Assembly: GCF_900604485.1 (NCBI RefSeq)
Contig: NZ_UWOP01000001.1
Location: 791,501-855,500, forward strand
Length of the DNA stretch: 64,000 nucleotides
From: Enterococcus mediterraneensis
GTDB lineage: Bacteria > Bacillota > Bacilli > Lactobacillales > Enterococcaceae
Direction of reading: 5' to 3'
Made by a program: the position numbers and the translations under genes. Each line of letters starts with the position of its first letter. The first letter of the stretch is position 1. Positions 8,503 through 16,505 of the stretch are shown here, piece by piece. Below the pieces are notes generated by a model. That model did no database searches and was not told where the DNA came from. It worked only from the letters and a program-made list of their open reading frames with translations.

Positions 8503-9283
8503 TGGAAGTACCATTTCAATTTTTTCTCCTCAGAATGCTGCTTCAACTAAATATGTACTTTATTTTCATGGTGGCGGATTGATCTATGGTAGTAGAAATG
8601 ATCTGCCCATAGCTCTTAGAAAACTATTTTTAAATCAAGGATACACCGTCATTACTCTTGACTATCTCTTAGCGCCTAATTCACCACTTGTCGATATATC
8701 CGCTGCTTTATATGAAACATTCAAGGAGATAAACAACCGGTATATAAAGCATTCTCCCTTCATTTTTTGCGGACGTTCCGCTGGTGGATATTTAATGCTT
8801 TTATTAACAAAAAAAATAATGACTACTCAAGAGCAGTTGCCTGAAAAACTGATCAATTTTTATGGATACTTTAACCTTGATTTTATTGAAAATCAAAAAG
8901 ATAACGGACATCCTGCCATCCCTGAAGAAGCGATCCACAATTTACCAATAACTGAACCAATTTGGGACGATCCTCAACTACAGCGTTCCTTGCTTTATAT
9001 CTATGGTATCCAACATAAAAAACTTTATGAGTATTATGGTGTCGAAAAAGAGGATCAAACAAATTTTTCACTTACAGAAAATGAAATTTCCGCTCTCCCT
9101 CCAATTTTCAGTACTGCGAGTACATCTGATCAAGAAGTACCTTTTAAATACAGCAAACAACTTGGGAAAAAAAACAAAGCCGGGGTTTTCACTCCTGTGT
9201 ATTTTCTTGAGCATGATTTTTTAAACCATACTGAAGATGAGCAAACCCAAGATGTGCTAAAAAAACTTGATGATTGGCTTTAG
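8477..9283 (+). CDS. Alpha/beta hydrolase (HGGG-type esterase)
   Basis: Cytosolic esterase-like alpha/beta hydrolase of 268 residues. It shows the oxyanion-hole motif YFHGGG at residues 29-34 and a nucleophile elbow CGRSAGG at about 98-104. A likely acid and histidine come late (TSDQE and LEHDFLNH). The elbow is GRSAG, which fits GxSxG. The ATG at 8477 was chosen because AAGGAG lies 8 bp upstream; a GTG 9 bp earlier lacks that spacing. It overlaps the end of the PucR-type gene by 26 bp, so the two are coupled. Its place beside the FdrA module suggests it acts on a related ester or amide, but the substrate cannot be read from the sequence. No signal peptide is seen. Confidence 0.8.
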   Translation: MSTEERLTNGSTISIFSPQNAASTKYVLYFHGGGLIYGSRNDLPIALRKLFLNQGYTVITLDYLLAPNSPLVDISAALYETFKEINNRYIKHSPFIFCGRSAGGYLMLLLTKKIMTTQEQLPEKLINFYGYFNLDFIENQKDNGHPAIPEEAIHNLPITEPIWDDPQLQRSLLYIYGIQHKKLYEYYGVEKEDQTNFSLTENEISALPPIFSTASTSDQEVPFKYSKQLGKKNKAGVFTPVYFLEHDFLNHTEDEQTQDVLKKLDDWL

Positions 9284-9322
9284 TAGAAAAACAAGACGTA
9301 TAACTTTTTTATAAACAACAAA

Positions 9323-9360
9323 AAAGCCAGAACCCTTATCAGATAAGGATTCTGGCTTTT
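9323..9360. terminator. Bidirectional intrinsic terminator between esterase and rplL
   Basis: Inverted repeat AAAAGCCAGAA...TTCTGGCTTTT with a two-base loop and one mismatch. It is flanked by A and T runs, so it can stop transcription from both convergent genes. Confidence 0.85.
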
Positions 9361-9375
9361 AACAATCAAAAGTGA

Positions 9376-9741
9376 TTATTTAACTGTTACAGATGCGCCT
9401 ACTTCTTCCAAAGCAGCTTTCAATGCTTCTGCTTCTTCTTTAGAAACGCCTTCTTTAACTGCTGAAGGTGCGCCGTCAACTACAGCTTTAGCTTCTTTCA
9501 AGCCTAAGCCAGTTGCTTCACGAACTGCTTTGATAACTTTAACTTTTTGGTCTCCAGCTGCAGTCAATTCTACAGTGAATTCTGTTTGTTCTTCAGCGGC
9601 AGCAGCAGGACCAGCAGCAACAGCTACAGGAGCAGCAGCAGATACGCCAAATTCTTCTTCGATCGCTTTAACTAGATCGTTTAATTCTAAGATTGTCGCG
9701 CCTTTTAGCTCTTCGACAATGTTTTCAATGTTCAATGCCAT
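9376..9741 (-). CDS. rplL: 50S ribosomal protein L7/L12
   Basis: Stalk protein L7/L12 of the large ribosomal subunit, which recruits translation GTPases. It is 121 residues, normal for the family. The N-terminal dimerisation helices ([20 protein letters not shown]) are followed by an alanine-rich hinge around residues 35-52. The C-terminal domain contains [20 protein letters not shown]. The AAACGGAGGAAACC leader gives a strong ribosome site. It is 53 bp downstream of rplJ and ends at a bidirectional terminator. It is not followed by rpoB, unlike the common bacterial arrangement. Confidence 0.98.
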   Translation of the reverse strand: MALNIENIVEELKGATILELNDLVKAIEEEFGVSAAAPVAVAAGPAAAAEEQTEFTVELTAAGDQKVKVIKAVREATGLGLKEAKAVVDGAPSAVKEGVSKEEAEALKAALEEVGASVTVK

Positions 9742-9794
9742 TTTTGGTTTCCTCCGTTTAATTAAAATATTATCTTATTTTGGTTATGCGGCAA

Positions 9795-10298
9795 TTATGC
9801 TGCATCTCCTTCTTTGCTTTCTACGACTGCGTTGACAGCGTAAGCCACGTTGCGGACTGGCGCTTGTAGGACAGATAGAAGCATAGATAGAAGACCTTCG
9901 CGGTTTGGCAGTTTTGCCAATGCAACGATTTCTTCCAATGAAGAAACTTTGCCTTCAATGATACCGCCTTTGATTTCTAATGCTTTAGCGTCTTTAGAGA
10001 ATTCGTCGATGATTTTTGCAGGGGCAACTACATCTTCGTTACTGAAAGCAACGGCTGTAGGACCAGCAAATACTTCATCCAAACCTTCTAAACCAGCTTT
10101 TTTAGCAGCGCGAGAAAGGATCGAGTTTTTGATAACTCGCATTTCAACACCTGCGTCACGCAATTGTTTACGTAAGTTCGTTACTTCTTCCACTGTCAAC
10201 CCACGGTAATCAACGATTACTGCAGAAGCTGCTTGTTGGAATTTTTCAGTCACTTCATCAACGATTGCGGATTTTTTTGCGATAGCTGCTTCACTCAC
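9795..10298 (-). CDS. rplJ: 50S ribosomal protein L10
   Basis: Ribosomal protein L10, which anchors L7/L12 dimers to the 50S stalk and represses its own mRNA through the upstream leader. 167 residues, in the normal range. The N-terminal RNA-binding domain has [20 protein letters not shown]; the acidic and alanine-rich C-terminus binds L7/L12. The start codon is GTG at 10298 with AGGAGGTG eight bases ahead. The L10 leader and attenuator described at 10320-10459 precede it. Confidence 0.98.
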   Translation of the reverse strand: MSEAAIAKKSAIVDEVTEKFQQAASAVIVDYRGLTVEEVTNLRKQLRDAGVEMRVIKNSILSRAAKKAGLEGLDEVFAGPTAVAFSNEDVVAPAKIIDEFSKDAKALEIKGGIIEGKVSSLEEIVALAKLPNREGLLSMLLSVLQAPVRNVAYAVNAVVESKEGDAA

Positions 10299-10319
10299 TT
10301 GAATTTCACCTCCTGATTT

Positions 10320-10459
10320 TGATGGTAGAGCTTTTTAAACAATAAAAAACCCTATGCCACCGTAGACATAGAGGGACTATTGAAAGATCTCAATAAACGT
10401 CCTCGGTAGGAAATTAAGGCTTATGCCACCTACTGTCTTCGGTACAGTTACTATTAACC
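10320..10459 (-). ncRNA. L10 ribosomal protein leader (autoregulatory mRNA structure)
   Basis: The transcript ahead of rplJ contains ACTGTACCGAAGACAGTAGG followed by CCTACCGAGGACG. These are the kink-turn elements of the L10 leader, which mimics the L10 site of 23S rRNA. It ends in the terminator hairpin at 10343-10373. Expected role: excess L10(L12)4 binds the leader and favours termination. Confidence 0.85.
10343..10373 (-). terminator. Attenuator hairpin in the L10 leader
   Basis: On the minus strand CCCTCTATG...CATAGGG is followed by six T residues, 45 bp before rplJ. It is probably the regulated terminator of the L10 leader. Confidence 0.75.
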
Positions 10460-10465
10460 TCGACT

Positions 10466-10495
10466 ACCTTACCATAGATAAGGCAGCCGCGTCAA
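10466..10495 (-). promoter_or_regulatory. Sigma-A promoter of rplJL
   Basis: Minus-strand -35 TTGACG (10490-10495) and -10 TAAGGT (10466-10471), 18 bp apart, with an extended TGG just before the -10. It lies immediately upstream of the L10 leader. Confidence 0.6.
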
Positions 10496-10523
10496 TAATT
10501 ATAGAAAATTTTTCTAGATTAAA

Positions 10524-11213
10524 TTAGAAAGAAGCTTGGTCAACGTGGATCCCAGGTCCGAACGTTGTTGTTACGGAAATGTTCTTCATGTATTGACCTT
10601 TTGCTGCAGAAGGTTTAGCTTTTACTAAAACATCATGAATCGTTTTGAAGTTTTCAACTAATTTTTCTGTATCAAATGATACTTTACCGATTGGCACGTG
10701 GATGTTTCCGGCTTTGTCAACACGGTAAGTCACTTTACCAGCTTTTACTTCGTTGATTGCTTTCGTTACATCCATTGTTACTGTACCAGTTTTAGGGTTT
10801 GGCATTAAGCCTTTAGGTCCTAAGACACGACCTAATTTACCAACTGTTGCCATCATGTCAGGTGTTGCAACAACAACGTCAAAGTCAAACCATCCGCCTT
10901 GGATTTTTTGTACTAAGTCGTCATCGCCGACGAAATCTGCACCAGCAGCTTCAGCTTCTTTTGCTTTTTCGCCTTTTGCGAAAACTAAAACTGTTTGAGT
11001 TTTACCTGTACCGTTTGGTAATACTACAGCACCACGGATTTGTTGGTCTGCTTTTTTAGGATCTACGTTCAATTTGTAAGCAACTTCAACTGTTGCGTCA
11101 AATTTCGCAATATTTGTGTCTTTTGCTAATGCTACTGCTTCTTCAACTGAGTAAGCTTTCGCTGCATCAACTTTTTTCAATGCTTCTTGCATTTTTTTGC
11201 TCTTTTTAGCCAT
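10524..11213 (-). CDS. rplA: 50S ribosomal protein L1
   Basis: Ribosomal protein L1, which forms the mobile L1 stalk near the E site and in many bacteria also represses its operon. 229 residues, the usual length. Family motifs include [20 protein letters not shown] near residues 61-80, [18 protein letters not shown] in the middle, and the C-terminal [14 protein letters not shown] strong AAGGAGGAAAC site precedes the ATG. A small hairpin that resembles one ahead of rplK sits just upstream at 11228-11256. It is 105 bp downstream of rplK and presumably co-transcribed. Confidence 0.98.
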   Translation of the reverse strand: MAKKSKKMQEALKKVDAAKAYSVEEAVALAKDTNIAKFDATVEVAYKLNVDPKKADQQIRGAVVLPNGTGKTQTVLVFAKGEKAKEAEAAGADFVGDDDLVQKIQGGWFDFDVVVATPDMMATVGKLGRVLGPKGLMPNPKTGTVTMDVTKAINEVKAGKVTYRVDKAGNIHVPIGKVSFDTEKLVENFKTIHDVLVKAKPSAAKGQYMKNISVTTTFGPGIHVDQASF

Positions 11214-11227
11214 TTTGTTTCCTCCTT

Positions 11228-11256
11228 GATGTGGTTATAACGGTAGAACCTCCCAC
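11228..11256 (-). promoter_or_regulatory. Candidate L1-type regulatory hairpin ahead of rplA
   Basis: Minus-strand GTGG (11253-11256 side) pairs with CCAC, enclosing GGT...ACC, and is followed by ATCAAGGAGG, so it abuts the ribosome site. The layout GTGG-GA-stem-TAA-CCAC-ATCA is shared with the element at 11765-11801 ahead of rplK. Binding by L1 is inferred from the position and the repeat. Confidence 0.4.
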
Positions 11257-11318
11257 GTGTTCTATATTTTTCAATATAGAGCCTACTGAGAAGCTACTTC
11301 CTTAGGGTCTTTCGAAAA

Positions 11319-11741
11319 TTATTCGACAGTGATCCCCATGCTTCGTGCAGTTCCTTCAACCATGCGCATAGCTGCTTCAACGTCAGCTGCGTTTAGGTCT
11401 TGCATTTTCAATTCAGCGATTTCTTTAACTTGATCGCGTGAAACTTTTGCAACTTTAGTTTTGTTAGGTTCGCCTGATCCTTTTTCCACTTTAGCAGCTT
11501 TTTTCAACAATACTGCTGCTGGCGGTGTTTTTGTGATAAATGTAAATGAACGGTCTTCATAAACAGAGATCACAACAGGGATGATCAAACCTGCTTGGTC
11601 AGCTGTACGAGCATTGAATTCTTTTGTGAATCCCATGATGTTGATACCCGCTTGACCTAGCGCAGGACCTACTGGTGGTGCTGGTGTTGCTTTACCTGCA
11701 GGAATTTGCAATTTAACGATTTTTTCTACTTTCTTTGCCAC
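11319..11741 (-). CDS. rplK: 50S ribosomal protein L11
   Basis: Ribosomal protein L11, part of the GTPase-associated centre that binds the 1070 region of 23S rRNA. 140 residues, normal. The start [20 protein letters not shown] and the motif [17 protein letters not shown] are diagnostic; the C-terminal RNA-binding domain contains [32 protein letters not shown] gives a strong ribosome site. A canonical promoter (11854-11881) and a conserved hairpin (11765-11801) lie upstream. nusG is not directly upstream as in many Firmicutes; serine dehydratase and lactate oxidase genes come between. Confidence 0.98.
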   Translation of the reverse strand: MAKKVEKIVKLQIPAGKATPAPPVGPALGQAGINIMGFTKEFNARTADQAGLIIPVVISVYEDRSFTFITKTPPAAVLLKKAAKVEKGSGEPNKTKVAKVSRDQVKEIAELKMQDLNAADVEAAMRMVEGTARSMGITVE

Positions 11742-11764
11742 GAGACATACCTCCTTGAGTCCGT

Positions 11765-11801
11765 GATGTGGTTAATTGGAGATCAATATTTCTCCTCCCA
11801 C
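11765..11801 (-). promoter_or_regulatory. Candidate L1-type regulatory hairpin ahead of rplK
   Basis: Minus strand: outer stem GTGG/CCAC and inner stem GGAG/CTCC with an asymmetric TTAA side loop, then ATCA. It has the same design as the element before rplA. It lies about 25 bp ahead of the rplK start and is a plausible target for L1 feedback. Confidence 0.4.
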
Positions 11802-11853
11802 TTATTACCTGTGGTGTCCACACCAAAAAACATGTGCTGACACACACTGTGAT

Positions 11854-11881
11854 ATTATATCATCTCAGATCAAAAATGCAA
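11854..11881 (-). promoter_or_regulatory. Sigma-A promoter of rplK-rplA
   Basis: Minus-strand -35 TTGCAT (11876-11881), 16-bp spacer and -10 TATAAT (11854-11859), about 115 bp ahead of rplK. The rest of 11882-12050, between it and sdaAB, shows no further feature. Confidence 0.8.
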
Positions 11882-12063
11882 GCCTGCTGTCATCAGTTTT
11901 CAGATTTTTTTCATAGGATTTTTTGGTCAAGTTTTCAAGTTTCTTATAATCGCAGATCAATAAATATTAAAATTCTTCTCTGACCCCTTGCACCCTCTAA
12001 CTATTCCCGCCGACCTGTGTTAAACTACAGTCAGAAAAATAGTGTAAATGTTCGAGGTGCAAT

Positions 12064-12726
12064 ATGGAATTACGATATAGAAGTGTTTTTGATATTATTG
12101 GACCGATCATGGTGGGACCCAGCAGTTCTCATACCGCAGGGGCGGCTAGGATCGGTAAAGTCGTGCGCAATATTTTCGGGGAACAACCGGAAAGTGTCGA
12201 TATCTATTTATATGAATCTTTTGCAAAAACCTATCGCGGACACGGAACAGATATCGCGTTAGTTGGCGGTTTGTTAGGGATGGATCCAGATGATTCTCGT
12301 CTGGCTGATTCTTTGAAGATCGCTCATGAATCTGGAATGGAAGTTTTATTCGTTCCTAAAAAAGAAAAAGCAGAGCATCCCAACTCTGTAAAAATGGTGG
12401 TCACAAAAGGTGATCGCAAGATGTCTGTGACCGGTATTTCTATTGGCGGCGGAAACATCCAGATTTCTGAATTGAATGGGTTTAAAATCTCATTGACAAT
12501 GGGAACGCCGACTTTCATCACCGTCCATCAGGATGTGCCGGGCATGATCGCGCAAGTTACAAATATTTTGTCTGAGGCCAATGTCAACATCGGTACGATG
12601 ACTGTTACGCGGGAGTCAAAGGGCGAAAAAGCGATCATGATCATCGAAGTAGACGAACCACAACCGGGTCTTTGCGAAAAATTGAAAGCATTAGACCACA
12701 TGTATAATGTTACGTATTTTGACTAA
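12064..12726 (+). CDS. sdaAB: L-serine dehydratase, iron-sulfur type, beta subunit
   Basis: Small subunit of the [4Fe-4S] L-serine dehydratase that deaminates L-serine to pyruvate and ammonia in the cytoplasm. 220 residues. The N-terminal domain starts with SVFDIIGPIMVGPSSSHTAG, the family signature. The C-terminal ACT domain runs from about residue 150 (FITVHQDVPGMIAQVTNIL). A GAGGTG site lies five bases before the ATG. It lies 23 bp upstream of the alpha subunit, so the two form one operon. Gram-positive enzymes are split in this way, while E. coli SdaA is one chain. Confidence 0.97.
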   Translation: MELRYRSVFDIIGPIMVGPSSSHTAGAARIGKVVRNIFGEQPESVDIYLYESFAKTYRGHGTDIALVGGLLGMDPDDSRLADSLKIAHESGMEVLFVPKKEKAEHPNSVKMVVTKGDRKMSVTGISIGGGNIQISELNGFKISLTMGTPTFITVHQDVPGMIAQVTNILSEANVNIGTMTVTRESKGEKAIMIIEVDEPQPGLCEKLKALDHMYNVTYFD

Positions 12727-12749
12727 GTTTTGATTAAGGTGGGAAAAAG

Positions 12750-13622
12750 ATGTTTTATTCCATAGAAGAATTAGTAAACCAAGCGCAAGAGTTTTCTTCT
12801 GTCGCAGAATTGATGATCCATACAGAGATCGAGATGACCGGCAGAGACCGGCAACAGATTCGAGAGTTGATGGGCAGGAATCTGGAAGTCATGGAACGTT
12901 CCATTGAAGAAGGCGTTCAAGGGGTGACCTCTGTGACCGGACTGACAGGGGGCGATGCGAAAAAATTAAATACATATCTTCAAAGCGAAAACTTTTTAAG
13001 CGGCGAGACGATCTTAACAGCGGTCCGCAATGCTATCGCAGTCAATGAAGTAAATGCGAAAATGGGCCTGATCTGCGCCACACCGACAGCCGGCAGTGCC
13101 GGTGTGGTGGCTGGCGTTTTGGTTGCTGCTCGTGATCGTTTACAGCTCAGCCGCGAAGAACAGATAGATTTTTTATTTACCGCTGGTGCCTTTGGTTTGG
13201 TGATCGCCAATAATGCGTCGATCTCCGGCGCAGAAGGGGGATGCCAAGCAGAAGTCGGTTCTGCCAGCGCAATGGCAGCCGCCGCATTAGTTTGCGCAAA
13301 CGGCGGTACAGCATTACAAGCGGCTCATGCGGTCGCTATCACCTTGAAAAACATGATGGGTCTGATTTGTGATCCTGTCGCCGGACTAGTAGAAGTACCT
13401 TGTGTGAAACGAAATGCGCTAGGTTCCTCCCAGGCATTTATTTCAGCGGATATGGCATTGGCAGGTATCCAAAGCGTGATTCCGCCAGATGAAGTCGTGG
13501 CCGCTATGTATCAAGTCGGCAGACAGATGCCGTCGATCTTCAAAGAAACTGCGGAAGGCGGACTGGCTGTCACCCCTACTGCCCAACGCCTGCAAAAAGA
13601 AATCTTCGAAAAACAAGCGTAG
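12750..13622 (+). CDS. sdaAA: L-serine dehydratase, iron-sulfur type, alpha subunit
   Basis: Catalytic and cluster-binding subunit of L-serine dehydratase, 290 residues. Motifs seen are CATPTAGSAGVVAGVL, SGAEGGCQAEVGSASAMAAA, and LICDPVAGLVEVPCVKRNA. Cysteines in the last two are expected to hold the oxygen-sensitive [4Fe-4S] cluster. The AAGGTGGG ribosome site is upstream. With sdaAB it supplies pyruvate from serine. The next gene, convergent, is lactate oxidase, which also yields pyruvate, so the two flank a shared terminator. Confidence 0.97.
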   Translation: MFYSIEELVNQAQEFSSVAELMIHTEIEMTGRDRQQIRELMGRNLEVMERSIEEGVQGVTSVTGLTGGDAKKLNTYLQSENFLSGETILTAVRNAIAVNEVNAKMGLICATPTAGSAGVVAGVLVAARDRLQLSREEQIDFLFTAGAFGLVIANNASISGAEGGCQAEVGSASAMAAAALVCANGGTALQAAHAVAITLKNMMGLICDPVAGLVEVPCVKRNALGSSQAFISADMALAGIQSVIPPDEVVAAMYQVGRQMPSIFKETAEGGLAVTPTAQRLQKEIFEKQA

Positions 13623-13646
13623 ATGAACAGATTCCTATGATTTACA

Positions 13647-13693
13647 AAAAAGAGAGCAAAATCAATCAGCATGGATTGGTTTTGCTCTCTTTT
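13647..13693. terminator. Bidirectional terminator between sdaAA and lactate oxidase
   Basis: Stem AGAGAGCAAAA...TTTTGCTCTCT, extended by CAATC/GATTG, with flanking A and T runs. It serves both convergent genes. Confidence 0.85.
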
Positions 13694-13721
13694 ATTATGC
13701 AGATTTATAAATCAGTCCTGC

Positions 13722-14825
13722 TTAAAAGCTGACTAATTTTGTGTTTTTAACTTCTTCGATGGTCTTTGTTCCAGCTAATTGCATGGTGATGGACAGTTCT
13801 TTATTCAAGTGATCAAAGACTGATTTCACACCTTCAGCGCCGCCAAGGTTTAATCCGTAAATCACTGGACGACCGATTGCTACTAGATCAGCTCCGCTAG
13901 CTAGTGCTTTGAAGACATGTTCGCCGCGACGGATACCAGAGTCAAAAACGATTGGTACACGTTTGTTGACGACTTCAGCGATACTTGGCAAAAGATCAAA
14001 GGATGCAGGCGCACCGTCTAATTGACGTCCGCCATGGTTGGATACCCAGATACCGTCTGCGCCAGCCGCGATGGCAACTTCTGCATCTTCTGATGATTGG
14101 ATACCTTTAACAAATACAGGTAAACTAGTCAATTCTTTGATTTTTTGGATATCTTCAGGAACGATCGCTTGTTTAGCGGCCGCATAGATTTCAGCGATTC
14201 CTTTGCCTTCGCCGTCGCCGCTTTCAGTTTGTGCACTGTAAGCCGCTAAGTTCGGCATTGGTAATGGGAATTGGAATTTATTGATGATGTCTTCTTCACG
14301 ATAACCGCCTAATGTTGAATCAACCGTCAAGATGATCGCTTTTGCGCCGGCTTTAACGGCTTTTTCTAAAATAAATTCATTGAATTTATCGTCTTTGCTC
14401 ATATATAGTTGGAAAAATTGAGGTGCATCTGGTGCCGCAGCAGCCGCATCTTCAATCGTTGTATTGGCATAGGTACTGATTGAAAAGATCGATCCCACTT
14501 CAGCTACTCCTTTCGCTGTATCAACTTCACCATTTTCGTGAGCCAATCCTTGCGCTGCGGATGGTGCTTGGATGATTGGTGTTTTCAACTCGATATCCCA
14601 AAGTTTCGTGCTTAGGTCAGCTGAATCGATTCCACGCAACACACGAGGTACAATTTGTTTTTTATTAAAGGAATGCGTATTTTCCGTCATGGTCCATTCG
14701 TCTTCTGCTCCACCGCGGATGTATCCAAAAGCGCCGGCTTCCATACGTTCTTTGACTGCTTTTTCTAGTGATGCGATATTTACGATTTCAATAGGATGTT
14801 CTTCTTTACTTGCTTGGTATGACAT
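13722..14825 (-). CDS. lox: L-lactate oxidase (FMN alpha-hydroxy acid oxidase)
   Basis: FMN-dependent oxidase that converts L-lactate and O2 to pyruvate and H2O2. 367 residues, close to the Aerococcus enzyme (about 374). Features are GAFGYIRGGAEDEWTMTENT near residue 33-52, IIQAPSAAQGLAHENGE, FFQLYMSKD, and the active-site block VSNHGGRQLDGAPAS with its catalytic His and Arg. Later GIRRGEHVFKALASGADLVA binds FMN phosphate. A related 2-hydroxyacid oxidase is possible, but the overall match favours lactate. A canonical promoter with an embedded dyad is just upstream. It lies between ribosomal genes and is a likely H2O2 source in aerobic growth. Confidence 0.9.
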   Translation of the reverse strand: MSYQASKEEHPIEIVNIASLEKAVKERMEAGAFGYIRGGAEDEWTMTENTHSFNKKQIVPRVLRGIDSADLSTKLWDIELKTPIIQAPSAAQGLAHENGEVDTAKGVAEVGSIFSISTYANTTIEDAAAAAPDAPQFFQLYMSKDDKFNEFILEKAVKAGAKAIILTVDSTLGGYREEDIINKFQFPLPMPNLAAYSAQTESGDGEGKGIAEIYAAAKQAIVPEDIQKIKELTSLPVFVKGIQSSEDAEVAIAAGADGIWVSNHGGRQLDGAPASFDLLPSIAEVVNKRVPIVFDSGIRRGEHVFKALASGADLVAIGRPVIYGLNLGGAEGVKSVFDHLNKELSITMQLAGTKTIEEVKNTKLVSF

Positions 14826-14860
14826 AATAATTTCCTTCTTTCAAATTCATCTATACTCTT

Positions 14861-14888
14861 ATTATATACACTTACAAAAAGTAAGCAA
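14861..14888 (-). promoter_or_regulatory. lox promoter with embedded dyad CTTAC-N5-GTAAG
   Basis: Minus-strand -35 TTGCTT (14883-14888), 16-bp spacer, -10 TATAAT (14861-14866). A perfect 5-bp dyad CTTAC (14881-14885 side)/GTAAG (14871-14875 side) spans the spacer. It suggests repressor control; the repressor is unknown. Confidence 0.65.
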
Positions 14889-14894
14889 ATATTT

Positions 14895-15776
14895 TTACTC
14901 GGAAACATCCCATAAAAATTTTTTCACCCATTTATCGACTGTTTCATTCTCATGAAGCTGGCTGTGATGAGCATTTTCGCCGGTGACAATCTGAGTCTGG
15001 ACAGGATTGCCGTTGTTCATCAACAACCGCGCGACAGATAACGCGCTGGTCAACGGAACGGTACCGTCTCCTGATTCCTGCTGATTTATTTTTCCGCCGA
15101 TCAACAGCATACTTGTTTCTTTCGGAATCTGTTCTGCCAGTTCGAGATAATCTTGATAGCGGGCAGATCTTTCAGCGGGTCCATTTGCCAACAGTTGATC
15201 GATCGATTGTCCAGATTGGGTATCTAAAAATTCATTGAATGGCGCACCGATTGCCGCAAATTTCTGGATTTTTGGTAAATCAGAAGATGCGCCATAAGTT
15301 GCTAAATAGCGCAACGTACTGACGCCTCCCATCGAATGACCAACGATTTTTACTTCGCGGGTCCCGTACTTTTCTTGCAAATAAGCAAGACAGCTTTTGA
15401 TCCACTCCGTTTGCTGCCACTCATTATTTTGGTTATCTTCAAATAAGACTTGGATCATGGGATTGTTTTTTTGTCCTGACAAGCTGCCTGCTTCTTGAAC
15501 TTCTCCGGCAGGTGTCACTGTCAATCTCAGTTCTTTTTTCGCGACGCCGGCATTTTCAAAACGGGCGATCATCCCGCCAAAGGAACTGGGCCCACCGCTG
15601 TACCCATGGATGAACAGAGTCGGCACCTCGCTTTTTCTAATCGATGGTTTTTCAACTTTAGGTTTTACAGTTTGCTCAGAATGGGCTGTCGCTGCTTTTT
15701 CTTGGCTTTTCCCATAGCTTATCCAGCCTACACTAATGATTACCAGTAAAAGCAAAAAGCTTATTATTTTTTTCAT
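14895..15776 (-). CDS. Exported alpha/beta hydrolase (DUF915-like)
   Basis: Serine hydrolase of about 293 residues with an N-terminal signal peptide or membrane anchor (MKKIISFLLLLVIISVGWIS), so it is outside the membrane. After a low-complexity linker the hydrolase fold begins at PTLFIHGYSGGPSSFGG. The nucleophile elbow GHSMGG is at about residue 145, and a late GDGTVPLTSAL with a histidine near ENAHHSQLHEN completes a probable triad. This pattern fits the DUF915 family of lipase-like proteins common in Lactobacillales. The ATG at 15776 was chosen because GGAGGG lies six bases upstream; an open frame continues further but adds a non-signal stretch. Substrate unknown. Confidence 0.8.
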   Translation of the reverse strand: MKKIISFLLLLVIISVGWISYGKSQEKAATAHSEQTVKPKVEKPSIRKSEVPTLFIHGYSGGPSSFGGMIARFENAGVAKKELRLTVTPAGEVQEAGSLSGQKNNPMIQVLFEDNQNNEWQQTEWIKSCLAYLQEKYGTREVKIVGHSMGGVSTLRYLATYGASSDLPKIQKFAAIGAPFNEFLDTQSGQSIDQLLANGPAERSARYQDYLELAEQIPKETSMLLIGGKINQQESGDGTVPLTSALSVARLLMNNGNPVQTQIVTGENAHHSQLHENETVDKWVKKFLWDVSE

Positions 15777-15814
15777 TGAGATCCCTCCGCGAACAGTATG
15801 ACATATTTTTCCAA

Positions 15815-15853
15815 ATAAAAAAATCCAACGCTCTGAAAACAAAACGCTGGATC
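15815..15853 (-). terminator. Terminator of the rpmG-secE-nusG operon
   Basis: Minus strand ATCCAGCGTT...AGCGTTGGAT forms a 10-bp stem with two wobble pairs, followed by seven T residues, just after the nusG stop. Confidence 0.75.
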
Positions 15854-15858
15854 ATTTT

Positions 15859-16401
15859 TTAGATATTGTCGACTTGTTCGAAATCTAATTCGGTGCTGGT
15901 TTCGCGTCCGAACATGTTGATGTTGACTTTTAATTTTTGTTTTTCTTCATCGATTTCAGTGACTTGGCCTTCAAGACCGGCAAAAGCTCCTTCAATGATC
16001 TTCACTGTTTCGCCAACTTCAACTTCAAGATCAGATTGACGTGTGCTCATTCCTAATGAACGCAAGATATGATTGATCTCTTCTGGCAATAACGGTGCTG
16101 GTTTACTCCCTGCGCCATGAGAGCCGACAAAGCCAGTCACGCCTGGTGTATTCCGTACGACATACCATGATTCATCTGTCATCGTCATTTCCACGAGTAC
16201 ATAACCAGGGAACGTTTTGTGTACGATCTCTTTTTCTTTCCCGTTTTTTACTTCTGTTTCTTTTTCTTCCGGTACAACTACTCGAAAAATAAAATCGCCC
16301 ATTCCCATGCTTTGCGCCCGCGATTCGATATTTGCTTTTACTTTGTTTTCATAGCCTGAGTAAGTATGCAATACATACCAATTTCTTTCAAAAGTTTCCA
16401 T
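15859..16401 (-). CDS. nusG: Transcription termination/antitermination protein NusG
   Basis: NusG binds RNA polymerase and modulates elongation, pausing and coupling to translation. 180 residues. The NGN domain opens with NWYVLHTYSGYENKVKANIE and contains FPGYVLVEMTMTDESWYVVR. The C-terminal KOW domain contains VKIIEGAFAGLEGQVTEID. A ribosome site AAGGAGCC precedes the ATG. It is 105 bp downstream of secE, continuing the rpmG-secE-nusG order, and ends at an intrinsic terminator, so it is not co-transcribed with rplK. Confidence 0.98.
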   Translation of the reverse strand: METFERNWYVLHTYSGYENKVKANIESRAQSMGMGDFIFRVVVPEEKETEVKNGKEKEIVHKTFPGYVLVEMTMTDESWYVVRNTPGVTGFVGSHGAGSKPAPLLPEEINHILRSLGMSTRQSDLEVEVGETVKIIEGAFAGLEGQVTEIDEEKQKLKVNINMFGRETSTELDFEQVDNI

Positions 16402-16505
16402 TCTGATGGCTCCTTGTCTGATTGTTTGTAAAATAAAAAAACCTCAGTTTCCCGAAGTTTTCTTCACACGTATTATAGCACCGTTTCTAAAATCACGCTA
16501 GTCAA

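Noticed and set aside
9530-11059. Long open frames antisense to rplL, rplJ and rplA
   Set aside because: They are shadows of the ribosomal genes' codon bias and lack ribosome sites and family matches.
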